64,000 nt of DNA from Sinorhizobium fredii. GTDB taxonomy: Bacteria > Pseudomonadota > Alphaproteobacteria > Rhizobiales > Rhizobiaceae. Positions 17,191 through 26,027 of the stretch are shown one piece after another. The stretch covers positions 248,001 to 312,000 of the forward strand of contig NZ_CP024309.1 of NCBI RefSeq assembly GCF_002944405.1, written 5' to 3'. The notes under the pieces are model-generated. The model did no database searches and was not told the origin of the DNA. It was given only the letters and a program-made list of their open reading frames with translations. Every line of letters begins with the position of its first letter. Position 1 is the first letter of the stretch. Both the position numbers and the translations under genes were made by a program.

Positions 17191-18373
17191 GTAAGCGACA
17201 AGCTGAGGCCGTTCAGCCGGCGTGGTTCCATGGCATGAGCGCGTCGATTTCTGAACTCGGCCAGCCGTCGGCGATGCGCTCGAGTCTCGGAGTGAGCCAG
17301 TCAAACGGATCCACGTTGTTCAGCTTTGACGTCTGCAGCAGCGTGGCGATGGTTGCCCAGGTCCGTCCGCCGCCGTCGCTGCCGGCAAAGAGCGAGTTCT
17401 TTCTTCTAATGGCCTGGGGCCGGATTGCCCGTTCAACGGTGTTGGAGTCGAGTTCGATGCGGCCGTCGCTCAGGAAGCGTTCGAAGATGGCGCGACGCGA
17501 GATGGGATAGCGGAGCGCCTCGGCGAGCTTCGATTTGCCGGAGACGCGCGGCACGCTCTTCTGCCGGAGGGCGAAGAGGTCGGTGACGATCGCCGCAGAG
17601 GTTTGCTGACGCGCCGCGACACGGGCGTCAGGGCTTTGCCCGCGCACGGTCTCCTCGACCTGCCAGAGCTTCGCCATCCGTTCGACTGTCTCCGTTGCGA
17701 CCTTCGAGCTTTCCGAGGCATAGAGCTCATGGAACTTCCGGCGACCGTGTGACCGGCAGCCAGCCAATGTGACGCCGTCATTGCCGCCATCGGAGCGGAC
17801 CAGCTTGTTGTAAGCGGCATAGCCGTCTACCTGGAGAATGCCGCGATAGCGGCTCAGATGTCGGGCGACGCATTCGCCGGCTCGACTATCCTCAAAGCGG
17901 TAGGCCACCATCGGCGGACCACTGCCTCCGAAGGTCCGGTCATCCCGGGCATTGCCGGCATGCTCCGGCAGCTCCTCCGGCTCTATCACCACTTCGACCC
18001 GCTCCAGGTGCGGTGCGAAGCCCTTGCGTGGCCGCGGCGGACGTTTGCCATTCGGACGCTCGCAGCCCTTGTTGACCTGTGCCCTGACCGCGGCGATGCC
18101 GGTTTCGATCTCCTCGAAGACAAAGGCCTGCTGCTCGTCGTCGGTGCTTGGGGAGCCGAGCTTCTCCGATCGGCGGCCGAACCGGGCGCGATCGAAGGCC
18201 TTCAGGATCTGCGTAAGCCGCTCGATGCGCTCATCGGCCTCGGCGTTTCGCGCCTTGAGATCAGCGACCTCGCTCTCCAGGGCGTCGACCCGCGCCGCCT
18301 TTTCGGCCACGGCAAGCACCATGGCTTTCAGCGCTTCAACGTCGTCCGGGAGGTTGAGATCGGGCGGCATCAT
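17191..18373 (-). mobile_element. IS66-family element remnant (tnpC only)
   Basis: The terminal repeat GTAAGCGACAAGC begins at 17191, next to the GNAT gene; tnpC lies at 17213-18373. The accessory genes tnpA and tnpB and the other end are missing, because the P1 peptidase gene begins its 3' end only 43 bases away. Confidence 0.75.
17213..18373 (-). CDS. IS66-family transposase TnpC with an in-frame internal deletion
   Basis: 386 residues against about 510-540 in the family. Residues 1-65 are a leucine-zipper-like coiled coil (LKAMVLAVAEKAARVDALES). The next part is normal to EPEELPEHAGNARDDRTFGG, where about 110-130 residues are missing, including the zinc-finger-like segment. The remainder has GILQVDGYAAYNKL, HGRRKFHELY, ELDSNTVERAIRPQAIRRKN and the tail KLNNVDPFDWLTPRLERI. 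The frame is open throughout. Probably not active. Confidence 0.85.
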   Translation of the reverse strand: MMPPDLNLPDDVEALKAMVLAVAEKAARVDALESEVADLKARNAEADERIERLTQILKAFDRARFGRRSEKLGSPSTDDEQQAFVFEEIETGIAAVRAQVNKGCERPNGKRPPRPRKGFAPHLERVEVVIEPEELPEHAGNARDDRTFGGSGPPMVAYRFEDSRAGECVARHLSRYRGILQVDGYAAYNKLVRSDGGNDGVTLAGCRSHGRRKFHELYASESSKVATETVERMAKLWQVEETVRGQSPDARVAARQQTSAAIVTDLFALRQKSVPRVSGKSKLAEALRYPISRRAIFERFLSDGRIELDSNTVERAIRPQAIRRKNSLFAGSDGGGRTWATIATLLQTSKLNNVDPFDWLTPRLERIADGWPSSEIDALMPWNHAG

Positions 18374-18415
18374 CGGTTCGACCAGAGCACATTTTGCTCC
18401 GGTTTTCCTGCCCTT

Positions 18416-19897
18416 TCAGGCTGCTGATTCACTTCGCCGCAGGGCTTTTACCCAACAATCTCCGGCGGCTTCACCGGCACGGCGCGAACCCGTCTGCTGC
18501 CAGTGCCCAGGGTTGACAATGAGTCGATCCGGGGCCTCGAACGTCAAGGTCAGCGGATAGCGACCAGGAACCACGAACTGCCCTGCTGCGACAGGCCTGA
18601 GTTCGACAGGCTCTTCCTTGCCGATCGCGTAGGCGGCGCGCTCTCCAGTGGCCAGCGCAAAGAGTCGGTCGTCCCTGAGCGAGATCTGGAGTGTCACGAA
18701 TGGGCTGAAATCATAGCTGCCGGCGTAGGCTTCGAGTTCTTTTGCTTGCGGGTGTTCGCTCTTCGACGGCTCGGCAGCCTGCGGCTGATCCGGCACAGAA
18801 GCCAAGATGGCGTCCCACATAAGTTCTGAGGCAATCGCGCTCAGATCCCCAACGTTCATTCCGCCGAAGACTGACGGGGCGATATTGGAGTCTTGCTCGC
18901 CGACTACTTCACCTGTCGAAACAGCATACAGGACATCGCCGTCGCCAATAGTTGCGAAAGGCTGGATCGCGCGAGCCATGGACGTGTGCACCTGAACCGC
19001 AAGGCGCTGCAGTTCCGCATGCGTCAGCTTCTGGTTGGTAACGACAAGACTATTCGTCGTGTTGCTGTAGTCGCTGCCTTCCGGTACACCGTTCAAGCCG
19101 AGCTTGCGGCTGGCTGGAACGCCCGCGAGGAGGTCAGCCGTTTTCACTGATTTGGGCCATTTCGGATCGCGATAGCCCGCTACGATTTCACCGTTCCGGT
19201 TCGTAACGACCCCTGCGGAGTTCACCACTGCGAAGGCCGCCACTTTGATATCGCCAATCTGCCTGAAGGCTCCGCCTTGGCCGGAATAGGCAGCGCATCC
19301 GAAGAAACCACCGGATCGCGTATTCCGGCCAGCGCCATGCGCTCCCAGCGGAAATTTTCCTGGACGAGCTGCTCTAAATGCGGCCTGCGCTAACGTTTTA
19401 TCAGGATAGACTTCGTTCAGCCTCTTGTCGCCTAAGTCGTAGACAATGGCTCCGACCGAGAGCGCAACATCATCCCATAAGCCGTTGCGGACGTTTTCAT
19501 CCTTTAGGGCAGTGGCCACAGCAGTAGTACATTCAAGCCCGTACCAAGAGCCACCCGAGAACACGACCGCGTCAAGTTGCGGGCGCTCATAGCCAAGGCG
19601 CAGATAATCGGTGTTGACTGTGCCGGGAGCGCCGCCACGGACATCGACCGTGCCAAGCGCCCGGTCGCCGAAGCGGAAGACTGTCACACCGGTGGGACCC
19701 TCTTGGTATTCACCAGTACCAATCTGCAGCGTTGGCCAATCGAACTCCAGCACTTTCTCACCTGCATTGATGACGGGCTGCCATCTCTGGTTACCCAACG
19801 GCAAGGGTGCTGAGGTGATTGCGACATCTGACTGCGATGAGACATCCAGGCCCAGCTCGGTCAATCCTGATTTCGTGCGCTGCTCCCGTTTTATCAT
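18416..19897 (-). CDS. P1-family (S58, DmpA/BapA-like) aminopeptidase with extra C-terminal domain
   Basis: 493 residues from an ATG at 19897 preceded by GGGAGAGG. Conserved family blocks: GPTGVTVFRFGDRALGTVDV, AVVFSGGSWYGLECTTAVA, FGCAAYSGQGGAFRQIGDIK, the self-cleavage site with nucleophile N282/S283 (NTTNSLVVTNQKLT), and ARAIQPFATIGDGDVLYAVS. Such enzymes cleave themselves into two chains and remove N-terminal amino acids, including D- or beta-amino acids, from small peptides and amides. Beyond about residue 385 an extra domain (ELEAYAGSYDFSPFVTLQIS, GQFVVPGRYPLTLTF) resembles the C-terminal domain of some serine hydrolases. It follows the amidase gene by 55 bases. Confidence 0.85.
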   Translation of the reverse strand: MIKREQRTKSGLTELGLDVSSQSDVAITSAPLPLGNQRWQPVINAGEKVLEFDWPTLQIGTGEYQEGPTGVTVFRFGDRALGTVDVRGGAPGTVNTDYLRLGYERPQLDAVVFSGGSWYGLECTTAVATALKDENVRNGLWDDVALSVGAIVYDLGDKRLNEVYPDKTLAQAAFRAARPGKFPLGAHGAGRNTRSGGFFGCAAYSGQGGAFRQIGDIKVAAFAVVNSAGVVTNRNGEIVAGYRDPKWPKSVKTADLLAGVPASRKLGLNGVPEGSDYSNTTNSLVVTNQKLTHAELQRLAVQVHTSMARAIQPFATIGDGDVLYAVSTGEVVGEQDSNIAPSVFGGMNVGDLSAIASELMWDAILASVPDQPQAAEPSKSEHPQAKELEAYAGSYDFSPFVTLQISLRDDRLFALATGERAAYAIGKEEPVELRPVAAGQFVVPGRYPLTLTFEAPDRLIVNPGHWQQTGSRRAGEAAGDCWVKALRRSESAA

Positions 19898-19952
19898 TGG
19901 CCTCTCCCACCCTCCATTTGTTGGAAAATCGTTCTCGAAAGAAAGTTGTGCA

Positions 19953-21416
19953 TCAATTTGTCTCCGCGGGCGCCGCCGGCCACCTGCCATGAGGCTTCAG
20001 AAAGCGATCGGGATACATTTCTTCGTAGGTGAGCGCGGCGCTTAGGACATCGCCGTCTGCGCCACGTCCGCCGATGATCTGCATACCTATCGGCAGTCCT
20101 TCTTCCGTTAGCCCGCAGGGAACGGAGCAGGCTGGCTGCTGGCTAAGATTGATCGGAAAACTGAACGACGACCATTCGACCCAGCTCCTCAACGCGCTCC
20201 CGGGCGGGACGTCATGGCCCACCTCGAAGGGAGGAATCGGCACCGTCGGCGAGACGACAAAATCGAAGCTGGCAAGCAGCGCATCCATGGCCGCTCCATA
20301 TCTGCTCCGCTGAACCTCGGCAGCCATGCGCTCAACGCCGCTATAGTTCTGGCCAATACAAGCCGCGTTGACGAAGCCCGGATCGAGGATGCACCACTGT
20401 TCGGCGGCGATCGATGATAGTCTGTTTGCCGCTCCGACGTACCAGTGACGGTAAAACATCTCAAGGAGAGCTTCGTGTTCTGGCAGGCAGACCTCGGTGA
20501 CTGCTGAGCCAGCTGCCTCAAAGTCCTTCAGAACGTCCTCGATTGCGGATTCCACATATGGGTCGACTTTGCCAACACACGGTGTTTTCCAGTAAGCGAT
20601 CCGCTTCCCGCTCCAATCGACAGGGGATACATCTAAGCCCGGGTAGCTAATGGGGGCCTGGGTCCAGTCGCGAAGATCCCGTCCAGACATCACCTCCAAC
20701 ATGGCGGCAGCATCTGCGACTGTGCGCGTCATCGGACCAATATGCGCGACCGTACCAAATGAACTCGGCGGATGGGCCGGAACGCGTCCGTAGCTCGGTT
20801 TGTGGCCGACAATTCCCGTGAAACATGCGGGAATTCGGATCGACCCTCCGCCATCGGTGCCCAGATGCAACACGCCTGCCCCGCAGGCTGCTGCGACCGC
20901 CGCGCCACCCGATGAACCGCCAGGAGTTCGGGTGAGATCCCATGGATTGCGAGTAACACCAAATGCCGGGCTGTCCGTCACAGCTTTCCAACCAAATTCG
21001 GGCGTGGTTGTCTGGCCGATGAAGACTCCGCCGGCCTTACGCAGACGAGCGACAGAAGGAGCATCTCGCTGAATAGGCGCGGGATCGGTTGTCCGGCTCC
21101 CATAGCGCACCGCCCATCCTTCGACATGCACGATGTCCTTCAAGGTCGTCGGTATGCCGTCGATCGGCGATAGCGGCTCCCCTGCCCGCCATCGCCGTTC
21201 AGCTGCACGAGCTGCTTCTAGCGCACCTTCCGGATCAAGAAAGCTAAACGCGTTTAGCGGTGTCTGTATGTCCGTTGCGCGGTCGAGGACCGCCTGAGTT
21301 ACTTCTACGGGTGAAAGCTGCCCTTTTCGATAGGCCGCTGCCAGCGACGTAACACCTAGGCGAGTAAGTTCCGATGCTTCCGGCAACCGGCCGGCTCCAC
21401 TGATGGCGCTGTCCAA
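19953..21416 (-). CDS. Amidase signature family hydrolase
   Basis: 487 residues; the start is a TTG at 21416 with AGAGGGA upstream. The Ser-cisSer-Lys triad is visible: K93 in PTTLKDIVHV, S168 in the GGSSGG loop (TPGGSSGGAAVAAACGAGV) and S192 in TDGGGSIRIPA. C-terminal LTEEGLPIGMQIIGGRGADG is typical. It hydrolyses carboxylic amides; the substrate is not predictable. It is cytosolic (no signal peptide). It lies 21 bases after the stump of a binding-protein gene and 55 bases before the P1 peptidase, forming an amide/peptide utilisation operon whose transporter genes are lost. Confidence 0.9.
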   Translation of the reverse strand: MDSAISGAGRLPEASELTRLGVTSLAAAYRKGQLSPVEVTQAVLDRATDIQTPLNAFSFLDPEGALEAARAAERRWRAGEPLSPIDGIPTTLKDIVHVEGWAVRYGSRTTDPAPIQRDAPSVARLRKAGGVFIGQTTTPEFGWKAVTDSPAFGVTRNPWDLTRTPGGSSGGAAVAAACGAGVLHLGTDGGGSIRIPACFTGIVGHKPSYGRVPAHPPSSFGTVAHIGPMTRTVADAAAMLEVMSGRDLRDWTQAPISYPGLDVSPVDWSGKRIAYWKTPCVGKVDPYVESAIEDVLKDFEAAGSAVTEVCLPEHEALLEMFYRHWYVGAANRLSSIAAEQWCILDPGFVNAACIGQNYSGVERMAAEVQRSRYGAAMDALLASFDFVVSPTVPIPPFEVGHDVPPGSALRSWVEWSSFSFPINLSQQPACSVPCGLTEEGLPIGMQIIGGRGADGDVLSAALTYEEMYPDRFLKPHGRWPAAPAETN

Positions 21417-21437
21417 GTCTGAGTCCCTCTTTTATAG

Positions 21438-21767
21438 CTAGGCTTCGGGTGCGCCGGGCAACCGTTCATCTATGACAGCCAGGGCGACGGCCCATTCCTG
21501 AAGACGAGCACCCCTGCACCTCGAGTTTGCTTTAAGACGGAAGAAGTCCCAGGAGAAAGCACTTCGCGCGGTGGTCCGGTCGGCCAAGTTTTGCCCCTTG
21601 TCATTCATGAACGAAGCCGGGGGGAACGCGGCGGCCGTCTCCACTTTCAGCGTCTTCGTGGCGAGGACGCGATCAAGTACCTCGCCAGCATGGGCCGAGA
21701 TAGCGAATGAGAACGACGCAAGTGCGATCGTTCCAGCCGCTGTGAACCTTTTCATAAACCTCTTCAA
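21438..21767 (-). pseudogene. Amino-acid ABC binding protein, N-terminal stump
   Basis: From a TTG start the first 60 residues (signal peptide FTAAGTIALASFSFAISAHA, then GEVLDRVLATKTLKVETAAA, FPPASFMNDKGQ) nearly match the intact binding proteins at 51256 and 60563. After that the frame reads unrelated sequence and stops at 109 residues. A deletion has fused the 5' end to other DNA. The upstream leader (21768-21960) is shared with the two intact paralogues. Confidence 0.85.
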
Positions 21768-21779
21768 CTTTGTTCCCCT

Positions 21780-21960
21780 TTGCTGTGATTTTAGACCATG
21801 CCTCTACTTGGAGTTCGGTGATTTCATTTTTAACGCACAGCAATCGGTGAGTTGCGCCAAAATGCGGCGACCGCCGAAATGGTCGCTTCAAAAAAGCCCT
21901 CGATTGAAACGCTTCGGCATCCGGAGAAGTCGTCGTGCAACACAACGCAATAAATGCGGC
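21780..21960 (-). promoter_or_regulatory. Conserved leader of binding-protein paralogue 1
   Basis: On the gene strand it contains CATTTCGGCGGTCGCCG and CATTTTGGCGCAACTC (21856-21881), a TTTTTTGAAGCGACC element, and TGCTGTGCGTTAAAAATGAA closer to the gene. The same blocks precede the genes at 51256 and 61387. Direct repeats of CATTTYGGC about 17 bases apart suggest a regulator site on one helix face. No RpoN promoter fits. Confidence 0.7.
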
Positions 21961-22099
21961 CGCGATCATAAACATCCGATGGATCGCTGTAGGGGCATCC
22001 TCGGTGATTTGTCCACCAGAACATCAACTTCGCGCCGCTCCCGAAATGCGTGCTCTCCGCCGCGATTGAGACGTGCGCAAGCGGCTGAAGGTCGGGATC

Positions 22100-22215
22100 G
22101 GCAGCTGGCCTCCATCCTCGATGGGTTTCTCCTAGAAGCAGGCCAGGTCCATCCGTTACCAGCTCATTATCGCCAAACTGCCGCTCACCAAGGACATTGA
22201 TGACTTCGGAGAATC
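22100..22215 (+). pseudogene. IS21 istB fragment
   Basis: A short frame reads RYQLIIAKLPLTKDIDDF, a motif of the N-terminal region of IstB ATPases. Nothing else of the gene is present. Confidence 0.45.
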
Positions 22216-22367
22216 TCAAATAGGAAATGTTGACGGAGGATGAACGGCATCGCGGTGCCCAAGCAACGACAATCTACGGCTGCTCATGGAAAAATCGCCC
22301 TCGGACATACGCTTCAAAGATGCGGTCGCCCTGCACGCGAAGGGAGAGCAAGGACAGAGCAGACTGC

Positions 22368-22712
22368 CTAGCAGGCTGTTGAAGAAGTCTCCGGTTTAGC
22401 CTTGAGTATGGCCTCGTCGCCGTTGTGGTATGCGAAAGTGATCTCGATCGTGCCATCGTTGAGCAATTCGGCATGTCCGTCACCCGAGACTTCGTCCATT
22501 TCGTCGCATCCTGCCCCAGTGAAGGAGACCATGGAGGTGCTGTAGCCGAGATCGAGGCCCGCTTGCATCGCACCGAAGGCGATCTCGCCATGACCGTTAG
22601 CCCCGATGGTGATTTTGGCGGGCTCGACCAGGTCGAGATAATCCCGATCCCACAGATCCGCCTCGACGATCCGCCAGCGGCCAATCAGGCGGCAATTCGA
22701 CGCCGCGCTCAT
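22368..22712 (-). CDS. IS passenger protein of unknown function
   Basis: 114 residues, beginning MSAASNCRLIGRWRIVEADL and containing LGYSTSMVSFTGAGCDEMDE and GTIEITFAYHNGDEAILKAK. It looks like a small folded beta-rich protein. Its start overlaps the transposase stop (ATGA at 22709-22712), so both are one operon. The last residues (TSSTAC) and the stop codon are encoded by the terminal inverted repeat itself. Role unknown; I recall similar proteins travelling with rhizobial IS elements. Confidence 0.7.
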   Translation of the reverse strand: MSAASNCRLIGRWRIVEADLWDRDYLDLVEPAKITIGANGHGEIAFGAMQAGLDLGYSTSMVSFTGAGCDEMDEVSGDGHAELLNDGTIEITFAYHNGDEAILKAKPETSSTAC

Positions 22713-23230
22713 GACGACACCGCCATCAGTTTCGGTAACCGCACCAGATCATAGGCGGCGGCCGCGAAGGTGAAGGCCCATCCGACGCGGTCGAGGCCAC
22801 GGAACTTCGTCTTGTCCTGCCCCGCGACCGTCTTGATCCAGCCGAACGCCTCCTCGATGCGCTTGCGGATACGCAAGCTGACCCCATAGCCGGAATGGCG
22901 CGTCGTGCGACCGTAGATGGCCGAGCGGCGACCATTGATGCCAATGCCGACGAACCAGCGGAACAGAAGGTCGTATCCCAGCCGCTCCATCAAAAGCCGC
23001 TCCGAGCGGATCCAATAGAAGGCTTGCAAAAGCATGGCGCGCAGAAGCTTCTCAGGCGCGATCGATGGCCGCCCGATCGGCGAATAGAGCGCTGCAAACT
23101 CCCGTTCCACCAAAACCAGCGCGTCGTTCATGATCTGCCGGATTGCCCGCAGCGGATGATCACGACGAACTCGATCCTCCAGATCGACATAGCTGAAGAG
23201 TTTACCCGTTCTCACATCGCCGCTGCGCAT
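22709..23230 (-). CDS. IS5-superfamily transposase with in-frame internal deletion
   Basis: 173 residues instead of about 330-360. The N-terminal part (LEDRVRRDHPLRAIRQIMND, LYSPIGRPSIAPEKLLRAML, LFRWFVGIGI) and the C-terminal part (AIYGRTTRHSGYGVSLRIRK, RIEEAFGWIKTVAGQDKTKF, GWAFTFAAAAYDLVRLPKLM) are normal. The middle with two catalytic Asp residues is missing without loss of frame. Not expected to be active. Confidence 0.8.
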   Translation of the reverse strand: MRSGDVRTGKLFSYVDLEDRVRRDHPLRAIRQIMNDALVLVEREFAALYSPIGRPSIAPEKLLRAMLLQAFYWIRSERLLMERLGYDLLFRWFVGIGINGRRSAIYGRTTRHSGYGVSLRIRKRIEEAFGWIKTVAGQDKTKFRGLDRVGWAFTFAAAAYDLVRLPKLMAVSS

Positions 23231-23499
23231 GCATCACTCCAAAACTCGACGAAGCGAGTGAATCACGGCTAAAGCCTCCAGGCCAGCTTCTTTTTCAACA
23301 GCCTGCTAGACGTTGGATCGTTGCCAAACAGCCGTTGAACTCTCATCTGCGCTGGACCCGATCACACGTTCACATCGTTCGGTGAAAGCCTTGCATGAAA
23401 GGGGGCATCCATACATGACCCCTCGTATCAAAACGAAAAGTGAATGGATGACGAGCGCAATTTCATCGCACCTGCATTGTCGCGAACGATGCAGGGCGG

Positions 23500-24551
23500 G
23501 GACATGCTTCAGGCTGATGAGGTGGTGGCAATGCTGCGGCTGCACGAGCTTGGTCGGGGTAGCAAACGTCTATCGAAGGGAATTTGGATGCGCGCGGAAT
23601 ACGGTTCGCCGATATCTTCGAGAGGGCGGAGCTGCACCATTTAAGCAGCCTGCCCGCAGTGCGTTCGACGGGCTTGATGATTGGCTTCGCGAGCGTTTTT
23701 TCCGGCATGACGGTAATGCGGATGTGATCCGCCAAGAGTTGGCGAGCGAGCACGGAATTATCATCGGTCTGCGTTCTGTAGAGCTTCGCGTACGGCGGCG
23801 AGAATCAGAGGCGCAGAAGCGGGCGACGGTCCGCTTCGAGACGGCGCCGGGCTATCAGATGCAGATCGACTTCGGTGACACGAAGGTGTGGATCGGCGGC
23901 GAGCGGGTTCGGGTTCACCTGTTCGTGGCGACGCGTTATTCGCGGCGGATACATACTCGCGCATCACTCAGGGGGCGGCAAGCAGACTGGTTTGAAGGCG
24001 TGGAAGGCGCATTCCTGCGGTTCGGCTGGGTTCCGACGGAAGTGCTGATCGACAATGCGAAAGCCCTGGTCGAGCATCATGTTGCGGTGACGCGAGAGGT
24101 GAGATTCAACGCGCGACTGCATGCTTTTGACCGTTATTGGGGCTTCACGCCACGGGCCTGCGCGCCGTATCGGGCAAGAACGAAAGGCAAGGACGAGCGC
24201 GGAGTCGGTTACGTCAAGAAGAACGCGATCGCCGGGCGGCGCTTCGAGAGCTGGGCCGCGTTTGAAGCGCATCTGGATCGATGGACGCGCGAAGTTGCCG
24301 ATCAACGTGAACACGGCACCACCGGTGCCAAACCGGCGGAACGCTTTGCCGACGAAGCCAAGGCGCTACGCCCGCTGGCCGGACGGGCCCCCTTCCGACA
24401 ATTGCGGGATCTGGTTCGCAAGGTTCAAGCCGATTGTGCGATCGACCTCGATACCAACAGCTACTCCGTCCCTTGGCGCCTGATCGGCGAAAGCGTTCAG
24501 GTTGTGGTGCTGGCCGGTCGCGTGGTTATCCGTCATGCCGGGCAGCGCTGA
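23500..24551 (+). pseudogene. IS21-family istA (second type), 5' frameshifted and 3' truncated
   Basis: From about 23570 the frame reads YRREFGCARNTVRRYLREGG, then GYQMQIDFGDTKVWIGGERV (first Asp), WVPTEVLIDNAKALVEHHVA (second Asp), RARTKGKDERGVGYVKKNAI (Glu) and DLDTNSYSVPWRLIGESVQV. The helix-turn-helix start lies in a different frame (MLQADEVVAMLRLHELG near 23505). The gene ends at HAGQR, well short of the family C-terminus, and there is no istB. Confidence 0.75.
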
Positions 24552-24639
24552 CCATCCCCAGTGCCGGGGGCGACGACAACGGATTGTGGACCGTGCGCAT
24601 TTTATTGGCGTGTCCGGCTTGGCCCACACAGGGGGAAGA

Positions 24640-25740
24640 CAGCGGCGACGCCGCAATGGCGGGAGTTGCCGACAGAGACACCCAGGCGCTCATCGTGCTG
24701 CTATTCGTCGACCACGCGAACGGTGCAAGCGCCTCCCAGAAGATGGAGGCCGGACATGATGCATGAGAAGATCGGCCGCACCACCTTGAGCGGAAGGCTA
24801 TCTTGTATGTTTGCGACAATCCTCGGCTCATCAGGACATGCACAATCGCAAAAGCAGCGCCCTTCAATACGCCATGCGCGATCGACTGGTAGCACTTGGA
24901 TGGTCACACATTGAGACGGTGGATGACGATCTTGGTCGCTCGGCCGCCGGCGGCGTGACCCGGGCTGGATTTAACGGGATGGTGGCCGAATTCTGTCCCG
25001 GCAAAGTTGGCGCTGTGGCTGCGCGCGAAGTCTCGCGCTTCACCCGGATCAGCCGAGATTGGCAGCAACTCATTGAGATGTGCCGTGTTGTCGATACCGG
25101 TACACGGGGAGCAATCATAACATTCCGCGCTACTCCTGCTGGCGTGGTCTGCTCGACAATGGCGAGCCACGCTGCATTACCTTTGGCGGCCTGCGGGTGG
25201 ATGACGCGATCGAAGCGGCACTGCTGCGCGACCTCGAGGCGGCGCGTTATGCCGCGGACCGAGCACTCCTGCAATACGACGCGGCGGATCCGGAGGACGG
25301 ACTAGTCACGTCGGAGCTCGAAGCGCGCTCGAACAATGCGCTCGCTCACGTCGGCGAGATCGAGGCCAGGGTTGCCAGACACCAGACAGCGGGCGCCGCA
25401 ATCAATTCCCATGTTCACATCGCAGATCGCCGCGCTTGCGGGAAACCTTCGCAGCGTATGGACAGCGCAATCGACCGATGCAAGGCTGGAGACACGCATC
25501 GTGCGCACGCTCATCCATGAAGTGGTCGCCGATCTCGATGATGTGACCGCGAGATAGTTCTTGTCATTCATTGGGTTGGAGGGGTCCATACCGAGCTACG
25601 CTTGCCGAAGGGGCGCCGAGGGCAAAGAAACGCGACGCCTGACGAAATCGTGGACGATCCGTGGATCTTCAACCGTTCAAAACTCGCAACCCCGGAAGCA
25701 CGTCAGATCCTCGCTCTCGCCCGAGGGCGATGTAGTGCCA
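24640..25740 (+). pseudogene. Large serine recombinase module, copy A (decayed)
   Basis: Pieces in several frames: AMAGVADRDTQALIVLLFVDHAN (upstream small gene), MHEKIGRTTL and SSAHQ (recombinase start), MRDRLVALGWSHIETVDDDL, GRSAAGGVTRAGFNGMVAEF, REVSRFTRISRDWQQLIEMC (resolvase domain with active-site context), then EAARYAADRALLQYDAADPE. The same order is found in copy B at 28800-30850. Multiple frameshifts and an internal deletion after VVDT. Confidence 0.7.
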
Positions 25741-26010
25741 ATCCAGCTTGGCCCTGCCCGTCCATTGCAGGATAGCGTTGCTGGTGAGCTCGCTGCCTTT
25801 GTCGCTGGCGATCATCCCCAGTTTGCCGCGCTCCTCGATGATCCGGTCGAGCTCACGGGCGACGGTCTCCTGATTGATCCCGTAACGCTTAGAAAGCGCC
25901 CTCAGGCTCTTTTGACTAAGCTGTATCGCTCGACGGACCGCCTCTGTCGTCGTGGCTCTCCCATGAAGAATCCGGCATCCCTTTGATTCGGAAGACAACC
26001 ATCCCATCAA
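25669..26010 (-). pseudogene. Fused IS481-type and IS3-type transposase fragments
   Basis: One open frame of 113 residues joins an IS481-like N-terminal helix-turn-helix (HGRATTTEAVRRAIQLSQKS, LRALSKRYGINQETVA) directly to an IS3 OrfB catalytic fragment (RELDRIIEERGKLGMIASDK, GSELTSNAILQWTGRAKLDW, HYIAL). The junction is in frame. Likely a deletion scar between two elements. Confidence 0.6.
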
Positions 26011-26027
26011 AGTCTGGGATCAAGCAT

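Larger units (their letters stand above)
22368..23309 (-). mobile_element. IS5-superfamily element with passenger gene
   Basis: Bounded by inverted repeats GCAGGCTGTTGAAGAAG (from 22371) and CTTCTTTTTCAACAGCCTGC (to 23306), flanked by CTA and TAG, consistent with a TA/CTAG target. It holds a shortened transposase gene and a second, overlapping gene. Confidence 0.8.
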
